A DNA stretch of 64,000 nucleotides, taken from contig CAZIFW010000004.1 of the NCBI GenBank assembly GCA_964538275.1, positions 27,484-91,483 on the forward strand. The letters are read 5' to 3'. The DNA is from CANIGN01 sp964538275. GTDB lineage: Bacteria > Bdellovibrionota > UBA2428. How positions within the stretch are numbered: position 1 is the first letter of the stretch; each line of letters begins with the position of its first letter. Of the stretch, positions 46,256 through 54,789 are shown in pieces. Under the pieces are notes generated by a model. The model saw only the letters and a list, made by a program, of their open reading frames with translations. It was not told where the DNA came from and searched no databases. The translations under genes were made by a program, and so were the position numbers.

Positions 46256-46421
46256 CTCATTTATTCAAAAGTAGAAACGTCTTTACATGTGACGGAATCT
46301 TGTTCGTAAGATGATTTAAGCCAAAGGTATGACTCGCTGAACTTTGACGACGAGGCTTGAGAACTTGTCAGCTTATTCTTCTTAAAGAATCTTTCTAAAT
46401 TTATTTATAAAAATATTTTAA

Positions 46422-46907
46422 TTACAAACCGCGCATGGGAGCTTTGCGAGGATCAGAAGGAACTGCGAGCAATTGTTCTTTTTGATAAACAAGAGACTCT
46501 CTACTCTCGCCCACAATTTCTACACTCTGACTCATTTCGATAGCTTCAACAGGACAAGCTTCTTCACAGAAACCACAATTGATACAACGACCATAATCAA
46601 TTTGAAAAACTTTTGGACGACGTTCTTTATAATCTTGGTTAGGAGCTTCTTCAGCTTCGATATAAATCGCAACAGGAGGGCACACCACTTCGCAAAGTTT
46701 ACAAGCTACACAACGTTCGTTGCCGTCGTTACCGGTAATAAGTCGGGGCACACCACGGTATCCAACAGGCAAAGTATGTTTCTGCTCTGGATACTGAAGT
46801 GTTGATTTTTTACGAAACAAAAACTTAAGAGTAAGCATTAAGCCGCGCAAAATTTCTGGAATATACAATTGTTGCTTCCAAGTACTACGCGCGTATTTAA
46901 CAGCCAT
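46422..46907 (-). CDS. nuoI: NADH-quinone oxidoreductase subunit I (2x[4Fe-4S])
   Basis: NuoI carries electrons via clusters N6a and N6b in complex I. Two CxxCxxCxxxCP motifs are present: CVACKLCEVVCP and CINCGFCEEACP. The N-terminal helix and 161-residue length are typical. No other nuo gene lies beside it in this window; it is flanked by the M28 peptidase gene and smpB, so it seems to be a separate gene rather than part of a nuo operon. It may be one of several copies. Confidence 0.95.
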   Translation of the reverse strand: MAVKYARSTWKQQLYIPEILRGLMLTLKFLFRKKSTLQYPEQKHTLPVGYRGVPRLITGNDGNERCVACKLCEVVCPPVAIYIEAEEAPNQDYKERRPKVFQIDYGRCINCGFCEEACPVEAIEMSQSVEIVGESRESLVYQKEQLLAVPSDPRKAPMRGL

Positions 46908-46993
46908 TGTGAATTCAAATTAACTCAGGCTTCGTGGCGCGTCGAGCAAAGTCTTTTACTGAGCCACCCTAGTTTAGAGATGTCCCGTAACGC

Positions 46994-47476
46994 CTAGCGT
47001 CTAGACTTGATGGCCTGATCAATACGGCGTTTTTCATCGTTCTTTTTGATAGTTTCTCGCTTATCAAAGGCTTTTTTGCCCTTTGCCAAGCCTAGCTCTA
47101 CTTTCACGTAGCCTTTTACGAAATAAAGCTTAGTGGGAATGAGGGTTTGACCCGAAGTTTTTAACTCGGCATCTAGCTTGTTGAGTTCTCCTCGATGCAT
47201 GAACAACTTTCGTTTTCGCGTAGCGAGGTGATTAAAATAAGGTCCCGATTGCTTGAATTCAGCAATATGCGCTTTATGCAAATAAAGCTCGCCCTTTTCA
47301 AAACTGGCATAAGAGTCCACCAGCTGCACTTTTCCATCTCGACAAGACTTTACTTCGCTGCCCAGAAGCTGAATTCCAGCTTCGAATTTTTTGATGATGT
47401 GATAATCATGACCTGCTTTTTTATTGAGAATCGTAGGTGAATTTTTTTTCTCTTTTTCTTTATCTTTAGCAGCCAT
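46994..47476 (-). CDS. smpB: SsrA-binding protein SmpB
   Basis: SmpB delivers tmRNA to stalled ribosomes for trans-translation. HDYHIIKKFEAGIQLLGSEVKSCRDGKVQLVDSYASF and RKLFMHRGELNKL, then KAFDKRETIKKNDEKRR are the family landmarks. The first ~18 residues (Lys/Glu-rich) are a basic extension. No ssrA gene was found beside it. It lies 14 bases downstream of the DUF502 gene. Confidence 0.96.
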   Translation of the reverse strand: MAAKDKEKEKKNSPTILNKKAGHDYHIIKKFEAGIQLLGSEVKSCRDGKVQLVDSYASFEKGELYLHKAHIAEFKQSGPYFNHLATRKRKLFMHRGELNKLDAELKTSGQTLIPTKLYFVKGYVKVELGLAKGKKAFDKRETIKKNDEKRRIDQAIKSRR

Positions 47477-47490
47477 GCAAAGTTCCCACC

Positions 47491-48045
47491 CTAGACTTTA
47501 GCGGGCAACAAGGCTCCGCAGCTCAATATCACCTTGAAGGCTTCCTCTACAGTCATGTTCACATCCTGAACCTGATCACGAGGGTATTTTAAAATAAAAC
47601 CTGTTGTAGGGTTAGGTGCAGCGGGGACAAATACCAAAATTTGTCCGTCTTCCATTTCTTTCACCATAAAGGCAATGCTGCTTGCATCTTTAGAAGCAAA
47701 AGGAACGCTAACAACTCGCTTGAATGAAGACTTTGATTTTCCAGATAAAAAAGCATCTCCGATTTGACTGAAGAGACGGTAGATTCCACGCACAACGGGC
47801 AACTGCTCCAGCACCCAATCCACAAAATTTTTCAGAAGCCTTCCAGCAAAAGTTTTACCAATGAGACCAATTATAAAAAGTGCTCCAACGGCAACCACTA
47901 AACCCAAGCCGGGAATCTGCCCCAAACCCATAGGGCGAAAAGTATCATCAAAGAATCGAATCACTCTAAATAAAACCCAGAACGTCAACCCCGCAGGAGC
48001 GGCGAGCACGATACCAAGAAAGAGTGTGCTTTTGATGAAATTCAT
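47491..48045 (-). CDS. DUF502 family membrane protein (copy 1)
   Basis: DUF502 proteins are two-helix membrane proteins of unknown function. Here MNFIKSTLFLGIVLAAPAGLTFWVLFRVIRFFDDTF and VVAVGALFIIGLIGKTFAGRLL are the two helices, followed by the conserved QLPVVRGIYRLFSQIGDAFL and FVPAAPNPTTGFI. The ATG at 48045 places the first helix at the N-terminus; a TTG at 48081 in frame would add 12 residues. A diverged second copy is at 54790-55410. Confidence 0.88.
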   Translation of the reverse strand: MNFIKSTLFLGIVLAAPAGLTFWVLFRVIRFFDDTFRPMGLGQIPGLGLVVAVGALFIIGLIGKTFAGRLLKNFVDWVLEQLPVVRGIYRLFSQIGDAFLSGKSKSSFKRVVSVPFASKDASSIAFMVKEMEDGQILVFVPAAPNPTTGFILKYPRDQVQDVNMTVEEAFKVILSCGALLPAKV

Positions 48046-48121
48046 GGACCAAGAATAGCTCTCGCGCTCTAAGCCTGACAAGAGATGACTTAGCTTTTAG
48101 CCCTTAGGCTTAAGAAAAAGC

Positions 48122-49105
48122 TTACTTTTTAGCTTTCAAGAGCGCTTCTACAACAAAGAGTCCATCGGCTAAATCAGGGTAAGCCTCATAGGCCTTTCCA
48201 GTCGCCTTTCGCAAAGATTGCCTGAGGATTTCAATGTAACCCTCTAACCAACCCATAGCGTGATGTGCTGACTGCGTAGAGCCCCACTTGTTATCCTTTC
48301 GCGAAACAATAGTACGAACAGCCCCTTCACCAAGCTCTAAAAAGTCAGGCTCTAAAAACTTCCACGTTGCAAATTTCTTAGATCCAATAACATTCACTTC
48401 AAAATGATTGGCAGCGCCGTGCACCGTTTTAGAAACCGAGCAAAATGCCCTTTTATTGTTTTCAAAAAGAAAATTCATATGCACGTGCGAATCTCTGTGG
48501 GCAGTCTCACTGTTTATGTAAGACAACCAAAGTTGAGTTTCTTTAAGTTTCTCAGGCATTAAAAAAATAGCCGTATCTGCCCAGTGCGTGCCAATATCCA
48601 ACAAGGCGTCGAATGGCCCACTTAGTTTAGGATCATTTTTCCATGATTGCGCTGTACTCTTTTGAAGAGCACGTTGAGCGGTAGACGATTGCCAATAACG
48701 ACCTTCAATAGAAAGTATTTCGCCAAAGTCGCCTGCTTGAATCATGGACTTTAATGTTTGCACGCCCCAGCTTTGGCGATAGCCATGGCAAACGGCTACG
48801 GGAGTTGTAATTTTTTGCAACTGTGCAATTTCTTCTAGATTTGTACAAACAGGTTTTTCAGTAACAATCAGATCAAACTCGCCATTCGCTTCTAAAATTT
48901 TCTGCGCATGCAAGGCATGAGGATTCGCAATTAAGAGAAGGGCAAATTCATCTTTTTTCTTAAGCCCTTTTAAACTTTGGTTTCGGCCTACGTTAATAGC
49001 TTTTTCAAAAACAAATTCTGAATCGGAACTTTCTAGTACAGAGAGACTGCGCACCAACGCTTGCCCTGCACGACCAGAACCCAATAGATAAGGCTGAATC
49101 TTCAT
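48122..49105 (-). CDS. Gfo/Idh/MocA-family oxidoreductase
   Basis: A Rossmann-fold NAD(P)-dependent sugar/aldose oxidoreductase homologue. The N-terminal GSGRAGQALV nucleotide loop is shortened but recognisable, VTEKPVC is the conserved EKP of the family, and the C-terminal half has the usual beta-sheet domain. The substrate is unknown, and it is not near a recognised sugar pathway. Length (327) is normal. Confidence 0.88.
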   Translation of the reverse strand: MKIQPYLLGSGRAGQALVRSLSVLESSDSEFVFEKAINVGRNQSLKGLKKKDEFALLLIANPHALHAQKILEANGEFDLIVTEKPVCTNLEEIAQLQKITTPVAVCHGYRQSWGVQTLKSMIQAGDFGEILSIEGRYWQSSTAQRALQKSTAQSWKNDPKLSGPFDALLDIGTHWADTAIFLMPEKLKETQLWLSYINSETAHRDSHVHMNFLFENNKRAFCSVSKTVHGAANHFEVNVIGSKKFATWKFLEPDFLELGEGAVRTIVSRKDNKWGSTQSAHHAMGWLEGYIEILRQSLRKATGKAYEAYPDLADGLFVVEALLKAKK

Positions 49106-49147
49106 ACACCTAGCTTAAACGACCGAGTGCAATTAATCTTTAAGAAA

Positions 49148-50434
49148 TTAAGCTTTGGCTGTTACTTTTTTCCAATAGGGCGTAAGGTCGATCTGTAAAT
49201 TTAAGTCCCTAAGAATACCAAATACTCCTACAAGCTTACGGTGAAGAAAAATAATTTCATAAGGGGGCGGACTAAATTCCGCGGCTCTACCAAAGGTATG
49301 AGTCGTAACCTTAGTCTGATCAAAGTAGTTTTTATCGCTGAAATCAAAAGGCTGCTTATCCTCGTCAAAGGCACAAAGACTTGACCTCAACATATGAAAA
49401 AACAACTCTTTAGTGCTTTCTTGTTCTCTTTCATTTAAAAAGTTCATTTTTACAGCTTGAAAAACTGAAGCCGGCAAATCTTTTTTTCCAACGAATTTCA
49501 TGAGTGAAGTATATTCATTAATAAAATCAGCACTAAAAGATTTCATTGCGCCAAAATCCAAAAGAACGATACGATCTTCTTTATCCACTAAAAAGTTTGC
49601 AGGATTAGGGTCGCTTTGTACGAATGCATTTTCAAAAAACTCAATCGTGTACAAGCTGAGCACATTTCTACCAAGTTTCTCGCGTCTTTCTAAAGATGGA
49701 GTTTTTTTGATCCAGTCTTTTAAAGACACTCCTTCTTCGTGAGTCATGCCCAATACTTTTTTAGAACTTAACTCCGGAAAAGCTTTAGGGCAGCGAAACT
49801 GAGGATGGTTTTTCATCAACTGACTATATTTACCTAGACTTTCCAATTCGAGTGCATAATCAGTTTCTGATTTGAATACACTCGCAAATTCATTGAAAAG
49901 TGGCTCAAAGCTCATCTTTTTACGAGAAATGGTAACTAAACTTTGCACGACTCCTTTTAAGAGCATTAAGTCTGAATCAATAGAATCTGAAACTCCCGGA
50001 TACTGAACCTTGAGAACTACTCTTTGCCCATTCCAAAGTGCCGAGTGAACTTGACCAATACTCGCAGCAGCGATGGGCTGCGCACTGAGTTCTTGTAAAT
50101 TTGGATATTCTAATGGAATTTCTTTTTTTAGAATTTCGCGCACTTCTTCTTCACTCATAAAGTGCGGAGAACTATTTTGAAGTTGTTCTAAAATCTGACG
50201 TACTTCCGGAGGAAATAAATCCGAAAAATCCATGCTCAAAAGCTGCCCCACTTTCATGGCAGCACCCTTAAGGCGTCCCAAAGAATCAACGAGGGCCTTT
50301 GCTTGTTCGAGCTGACGAGAAGCAGCGTCTGAGCGTGATAGTAGCTCCTCCCCCCCCACTTTGGTCGCAAGCTTGAGCAATTCAACTGACCTAGAAAAAA
50401 TTCCTTTAGGTATTTTGCTCATAACTCTATTCAT
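49148..50434 (-). CDS. ABC1/UbiB/AarF-family atypical kinase
   Basis: ABC1 proteins (UbiB in bacteria, COQ8 in eukaryotes) support quinone biosynthesis or lipid handling and have an atypical kinase fold. The KxGQ motif KVGQLLSMD (61-69), the Ala-rich nucleotide loop AAASIGQVHSA, the lysine in VVLKVQYPG (K142), DPNPANFLVD and LLDFGAMK are in order. It is not followed by known ubi genes. Function in lipid or quinone metabolism is inferred from family. Confidence 0.92.
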   Translation of the reverse strand: MNRVMSKIPKGIFSRSVELLKLATKVGGEELLSRSDAASRQLEQAKALVDSLGRLKGAAMKVGQLLSMDFSDLFPPEVRQILEQLQNSSPHFMSEEEVREILKKEIPLEYPNLQELSAQPIAAASIGQVHSALWNGQRVVLKVQYPGVSDSIDSDLMLLKGVVQSLVTISRKKMSFEPLFNEFASVFKSETDYALELESLGKYSQLMKNHPQFRCPKAFPELSSKKVLGMTHEEGVSLKDWIKKTPSLERREKLGRNVLSLYTIEFFENAFVQSDPNPANFLVDKEDRIVLLDFGAMKSFSADFINEYTSLMKFVGKKDLPASVFQAVKMNFLNEREQESTKELFFHMLRSSLCAFDEDKQPFDFSDKNYFDQTKVTTHTFGRAAEFSPPPYEIIFLHRKLVGVFGILRDLNLQIDLTPYWKKVTAKA

Positions 50435-50502
50435 AGCAGTCCGTCACCTTAGGGGCTAGCCACCTTTAGGAAACTACTAAAGTTGCTTTTGAGAAAAGGC
50501 AA

Positions 50503-51777
50503 TCACCCAGGAATGGCAATGCCAGTGGTGCCTATAACTCCCGCTCCTGAATAATGAAGCGCAATGTTCCTTTTATAGTTTTCTTCTGGAATATAGTGAT
50601 TGAGGTAACCAGAAATTACGCCTCCCACTAGATAAGGATTAGTAGCGACTTTGGCTTGAAACTGCACTGTTGTATTATCTTTATGGGCTTCAATCTGTGC
50701 ATCCTGACTATGAAGATACTCTTGTGCAATCCAACCTGGGTTTTGAAAAGAACTCGCAACAAGTGATGCCCAATCTCCAGAGTCATAAAACTTTCCAATA
50801 CAGACATTCAGTCCTTGAAAACTGCTAGATAATTTCAATACGAAACGGTCTTTTTCTTTTATTAGAAGACGCTCAAGTGAGTGCGACTCTCCATTATATA
50901 AAGTTTCACAAACTCTCACGTAGCGAGACCAAGGTACGACCTGAGTTAGATTCTCTTTAACATTTGAAGCGAGGGGAAGGTGTTCAGCGAACTCACTGAT
51001 GAATGCGAGTAAAACCTTGTTCGACAATACTGCCTCAAAAGGATTGTCTAAGAGATTAAGCAAACCCTTTTTTTGTAGCTTCCATAGGAACTCATGCTCG
51101 TCCCATTTCTCAAAAATTTGAGCAGATTGATATGAAAAGAGAAGATTATTATATCGTTTCCCTTTGAAATAGAGGCCATCAGCTCTTTCTTCTAGCTCTG
51201 AGAAGTTGGCGCACACGAAATCGAAGTCAGATATCGACTTCAAAAAACAACTGATGCACAAGTCTCTCTCTTTTCGACTGCACTGAGCCTCATCCAGTTT
51301 TATTACTAATAATGATGTATCAGGAAAAATGCGCGAAGAGATATGGTGAAAAAGCGCTTCTGCAGGATCGAGAAGTCGCACTTTAGAATGTATTGAATTC
51401 TGCCTCTGATAATGAGCCAACCATGATACCTCAGGTACATATCCCACGGTGCTACAAAAGTTTGGGTCAATTAGCTTTGGTCCTTTAGTTGTGAGAATAA
51501 AATCGGGCCGACTTACTAATGGAATTTCAAAAGCCTTGGAAAAGTATTTGAACCACTCTAAATATTTAGTTGGCAGACTTAACAATTCAAAGAGGTTTGT
51601 ATCTTCTATGTAAAAGCGTCCATTGCAGGCACCCTGCCCTACGACACGAATAGCTTCCATATAATGAGTGCAAGCTTCTTGAATTTTAAAATGTTCTAAC
51701 TCTGAAATTACATGAGGGATTTTCTTAAAAGCAAACAATGGACTCATGATTGATTCATCGTTTTGCGAAGTTGTCAT
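50503..51777 (-). CDS. Circularly-permuted ATP-grasp-like protein with altered ATP loop
   Basis: Layout matches the permuted ATP-grasp family: an N-terminal substrate domain with VSRPDFILTTKGPKLIDPNF (89-107), a middle domain (about 155-215), NPFEAVLSNK (245-254), and a C-terminal ATP-grasp-like segment VLKLSSSFQGLNVCIG (313-328, K315). Compared with its partner at 53564, the Gly-rich loop has lost the paired glycines and the E of the E-x-N motif is D, so catalysis may be weak, or changed. It is 12 bases downstream of the exported-protein gene, implying one transcript. Confidence 0.6.
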   Translation of the reverse strand: MTTSQNDESIMSPLFAFKKIPHVISELEHFKIQEACTHYMEAIRVVGQGACNGRFYIEDTNLFELLSLPTKYLEWFKYFSKAFEIPLVSRPDFILTTKGPKLIDPNFCSTVGYVPEVSWLAHYQRQNSIHSKVRLLDPAEALFHHISSRIFPDTSLLVIKLDEAQCSRKERDLCISCFLKSISDFDFVCANFSELEERADGLYFKGKRYNNLLFSYQSAQIFEKWDEHEFLWKLQKKGLLNLLDNPFEAVLSNKVLLAFISEFAEHLPLASNVKENLTQVVPWSRYVRVCETLYNGESHSLERLLIKEKDRFVLKLSSSFQGLNVCIGKFYDSGDWASLVASSFQNPGWIAQEYLHSQDAQIEAHKDNTTVQFQAKVATNPYLVGGVISGYLNHYIPEENYKRNIALHYSGAGVIGTTGIAIPG

Positions 51778-51789
51778 ACTCGATTCTAA

Positions 51790-52272
51790 TTAAGGAACAA
51801 GCTTTCCAGGTCCACCGGTGCCGGGTTCAGAGGGAACTACGGGCTTGGGTGGAAGTGCTATACGAACAAGCTGTTCAGCTTCCCCTGCTCGAGCTACGTT
51901 CACAAAAAATCTTCCGCCAAGTACAACAATGCTAGAGCCGTTTACCCCGTCTCTACTGTAAAGCCAATCCATCATATCATTGTAAGCTTGAACTGAGTCA
52001 TTCTGAGGTTTCAAATTAAGACTGCCGTCAATCACCTCAACTTCAGGTTTCTTAACACCATTATAAGTTCGGTCGACTTCGTCTCTCAATAACGCTTCAG
52101 CGGAATTAATATTGGCATTGCCAGTTCTATCATTCGAGAAAGTCCGGCTACTGTCGCCGCCACCACTGGGGCCAGTATGGGATACTTTTGCAAGTGCAGC
52201 ATTTGTGGCACCGAGTGAAGAGACCACAACGATTCCCGAAAGAAGCTTCTTGTAATTATTACCTGCACCCAT
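51790..52272 (-). CDS. Small exported protein, candidate substrate of the adjacent ATP-grasp locus
   Basis: Not recognised. AGGAGGGG six bases before the ATG is one of the strongest ribosome sites in the window. Residues 1-28 form a signal peptide (core LSGIVVVSSLGATNAALA). The mature part has a Gly/Ser/Thr-rich opening (THTGPSGGGD-like), a helical Asp/Asn-rich middle and a Pro/Gly-rich tail from about residue 140 (LPPKPVVPSEPGTGGPGKLVP). It contains no cysteine. Genes on either side encode ATP-grasp and PLP enzymes; whether this protein is their substrate, sensor or unrelated is inference. Confidence 0.6.
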   Translation of the reverse strand: MGAGNNYKKLLSGIVVVSSLGATNAALAKVSHTGPSGGGDSSRTFSNDRTGNANINSAEALLRDEVDRTYNGVKKPEVEVIDGSLNLKPQNDSVQAYNDMMDWLYSRDGVNGSSIVVLGGRFFVNVARAGEAEQLVRIALPPKPVVPSEPGTGGPGKLVP

Positions 52273-52364
52273 AAAGATCCCCTCCTAAAAGGAATATATA
52301 ACTATTATTAAGTGATTTTCATAAAAAATCCCGCAAAAGTTATGTTAAATTTTTGTTAAGAAGC
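52273..52364. promoter_or_regulatory. Short shared divergent promoter region
   Basis: About 90 AT-rich bases separate the two divergent gene pairs. On the minus strand a TATATT-like -10 lies ~20 bases ahead of the AGGAGG site; on the plus strand TATGTT at 52341-52346 is a weak -10 candidate. I cannot identify an operator. Confidence 0.35.
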
Positions 52365-53558
52365 ATGGCAAATTACAGCGCAGCTCTTGATTTCATTAAC
52401 AATGAGCAACTTGCGCAAAAGACGCAACGCCTAATGCATCAGAGCTTTACTGAACGTAAAGGCAGCCTACTCACGATAAACGAAAAAAATTTAATCAGCT
52501 TTGTGAGCTGTTCCTATCTAGGCCTCGATAGTGATCCGCGTATTAAAGCTGCAGCGATTAATGGCATTGAGAAGTTTGGAGTTAACTATTGCTGCGCGCG
52601 GACTCGACTAAGCATCCAGCCACTTATCCAGTTCGAGGAAGAGCTTTCAACTTGGATGACAATGCCCACTGTAACCTTCCCGTCAGTGAGCGTTACCCAT
52701 CTTGCAATATTACCTTTGATTGCCGATGGAGTATTTTCCAGCAAAGAGAAGAAAGCACTTTTAATCTTTGATCGTTTTTCACATGCTAGCATGCAAAGTT
52801 TGATGCCCATGCTACAGGGAGTGGCGGATGTGCAAAAGATTGCGCATAACGACCTCAATCAACTCGAGTCGATTTGTAAAAAAGAAACTGAAAGAGATGT
52901 CTATTATTTTTGCGATAGCCTTTACAGCATGGGTGGAGCTGCACCTATAAAAGAGTTACTTGAACTAAGTGATCGCCATGGATTATTTTTATACGTAGAC
53001 GATGCACATGGAACCTCGATATTTGGAAAGAACGGTCAGGGTTATGTGGCTTCAATCTTAGGGACCTCCCCTTGGCCTGATCGACTCTTCGTCACACTTT
53101 CTTTGTCTAAAGGATTTGGCTGCAGTGGAGGAGCAATCACGCTTCCTACCAAAAAATGGGAAAGCGCTCTGCGCAAGCTTTCTACGCCTTATCTTTTTTC
53201 AGGCGGTATTGATATCGCAAATATCTGCGCTGGCCTTGAAAGTCTTCGGATTCATCAATCCCCTGAACTTTCATTTCTTCAAGCAGACTTAAGACATCGC
53301 ATTAATTTTTATGACCAACAGCTAAACTCGAACGTCGATAAAGTATCGTATTTTCCTATTAAAACCATTGAGATCAAAGACGAGTCTCGCTGCATTGAAC
53401 TTGGCCAACATTTAACAGACCATGGCTTCTTTGTTAACACCTCGTTTTTTCCCGTGGTCGCCAAAGGAAATGCTAAAATTAGACTTTGTCTTACAAGAGA
53501 TCACTCCATCGAAGACATTACTAAAGTCCTACAACTGACTCAAAACTTTTTAAAATAA
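52365..53558 (+). CDS. Alpha-oxoamine-synthase-family PLP enzyme
   Basis: A fold-type-I PLP enzyme of the AONS/KBL/SPT/CqsA family, which joins an acyl thioester to an amino acid with loss of CO2. Key residues match: the stacking His in FDRFSHAS (H140), VDDAHG (D212, H215) and the Schiff-base lysine in LSLSKGFGCSGG (K249). The family's acyl-carrier specificity cannot be read from sequence; it is not next to bio genes. The ATG at 52365 is used; TTG at 52353 would add four residues. It is followed after 5 bases by the second ATP-grasp gene. Confidence 0.88.
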   Translation: MANYSAALDFINNEQLAQKTQRLMHQSFTERKGSLLTINEKNLISFVSCSYLGLDSDPRIKAAAINGIEKFGVNYCCARTRLSIQPLIQFEEELSTWMTMPTVTFPSVSVTHLAILPLIADGVFSSKEKKALLIFDRFSHASMQSLMPMLQGVADVQKIAHNDLNQLESICKKETERDVYYFCDSLYSMGGAAPIKELLELSDRHGLFLYVDDAHGTSIFGKNGQGYVASILGTSPWPDRLFVTLSLSKGFGCSGGAITLPTKKWESALRKLSTPYLFSGGIDIANICAGLESLRIHQSPELSFLQADLRHRINFYDQQLNSNVDKVSYFPIKTIEIKDESRCIELGQHLTDHGFFVNTSFFPVVAKGNAKIRLCLTRDHSIEDITKVLQLTQNFLK

Positions 53559-53563
53559 CCCAA

Positions 53564-54778
53564 ATGGAAATTATTGCCGAAAATCAAAAAGCCGTAGATC
53601 GCTTGAATAAAGACTTCAGTGAAATAAATGGCAATTTAGACTTTGCAAAATTTAAAGAGTTTACACGTATACACAACATCGACTTCTGTTTCTCGCACTC
53701 ATTTCCATTAATACTTCCACAAGAGTGGCAGTTAGAGTTTCAACGGCTATCTCCCAAATTAAGCCAAGCTTTGAATAGTTTTCAGCATGATTCAATAAGT
53801 GTCCCTGAACCGTTAATACCGCATATTCGGAAGCTCCAAATGAGCCATCCTATTATTCGCGTAGACTGCAACCTCAATCGAAAAATGAACACAGTAGAAA
53901 TACTTGAGATAAATTGCTCCGATCCCTCCGCCCACGGGTTCCACGACTGGACCCTTCATTGGATCAACAAACAAAGAGCAGATATTACTACACGGCCCTT
54001 AATCGTTGATCACATCATTTCCAATTTTATGGCACGCCATAAAAAGAAATTTAATTCTGTAGCTCGCAGTGTCCTACTAGCTATCGAAAAGAACTCAACA
54101 GTCTCTTGGGACTTCTATGCCCTCTTAAAGATTTTCCAAGAACGCGGCTTTCGCTGCTTGATTGAAGAACCTAACCGCATTGCTTACTCCAATGGTGAAT
54201 TAATTGCGCGAGGAGAAACTTACGATATTCTAATGCGAGACTCTGTAGATGAAATAATGCCCAAAGTAGGTGCACCTGTTCTGGATCTTTGGAAAGCCTT
54301 AGTTGATCCTGCTAAAAAATTCACCCTAACAAATCCACTAGAGTCTTTGTTGGGCGATCAAAAATCGGTTTTAGCATTTCTCTCGCAAGATAAGGAGCTT
54401 TGCATACTTCCTACTTATGTCATCTCTGATGAAGTCGCACCTACCAACATAACTACCTCTCGTCTCAAGAAAGAGAAATCAAATTGGGTTCTCAAGCCTT
54501 CTCTCGGATATGGCGGTCAAGGGGTAACAATAGGCCCTTTTGTTAACCAAGAAAAATGGGAATACACTCTCGACACGATCCTTAAAAGCAATGATGTTTT
54601 CGTCGCACAAACCTATTCGGAAGCTCGTTGCTCAATCAGTGGACTAGAAGATTTTTATGAAAACATGAGCTTCTGGATCGTCGAACATCAATTTGCAGGA
54701 TCATTTGTGCGTATATCTTCGCGTCCAGTAGTGAATGTACACAATGGAGCTATGATTGCACCTGTACTATTCAGCTAG
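53564..54778 (+). CDS. Circularly-permuted ATP-grasp ligase-like protein with intact ATP loop
   Basis: The C-terminal segment VLKPSLGYGGQGVTIGP (309-325, K311) plus VAQTYSE and NVHNGAMIAPV is a good permuted ATP-grasp nucleotide site (compare glutathionylspermidine-synthetase-like proteins). The N-terminal half has IIRVDCNLNRKMNTVEILEINCSDPSAHGFHDW (98-129), the R-x-D and E-x-N motifs for substrate and metal. Such enzymes form amide or acyl-phosphate bonds with ATP. It shares its domain order with the protein at 50503-51777, which has diverged. Likely the active ligase of the locus. Confidence 0.75.
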   Translation: MEIIAENQKAVDRLNKDFSEINGNLDFAKFKEFTRIHNIDFCFSHSFPLILPQEWQLEFQRLSPKLSQALNSFQHDSISVPEPLIPHIRKLQMSHPIIRVDCNLNRKMNTVEILEINCSDPSAHGFHDWTLHWINKQRADITTRPLIVDHIISNFMARHKKKFNSVARSVLLAIEKNSTVSWDFYALLKIFQERGFRCLIEEPNRIAYSNGELIARGETYDILMRDSVDEIMPKVGAPVLDLWKALVDPAKKFTLTNPLESLLGDQKSVLAFLSQDKELCILPTYVISDEVAPTNITTSRLKKEKSNWVLKPSLGYGGQGVTIGPFVNQEKWEYTLDTILKSNDVFVAQTYSEARCSISGLEDFYENMSFWIVEHQFAGSFVRISSRPVVNVHNGAMIAPVLFS

Positions 54779-54789
54779 TACTTAAGCCG

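Noticed and set aside
46908..46993. Possible tRNA or tmRNA beside smpB
   Set aside because: The 86 bases do not fold into a cloverleaf and lack the tmRNA ends; no CCA or TPsiC-like loop was found.
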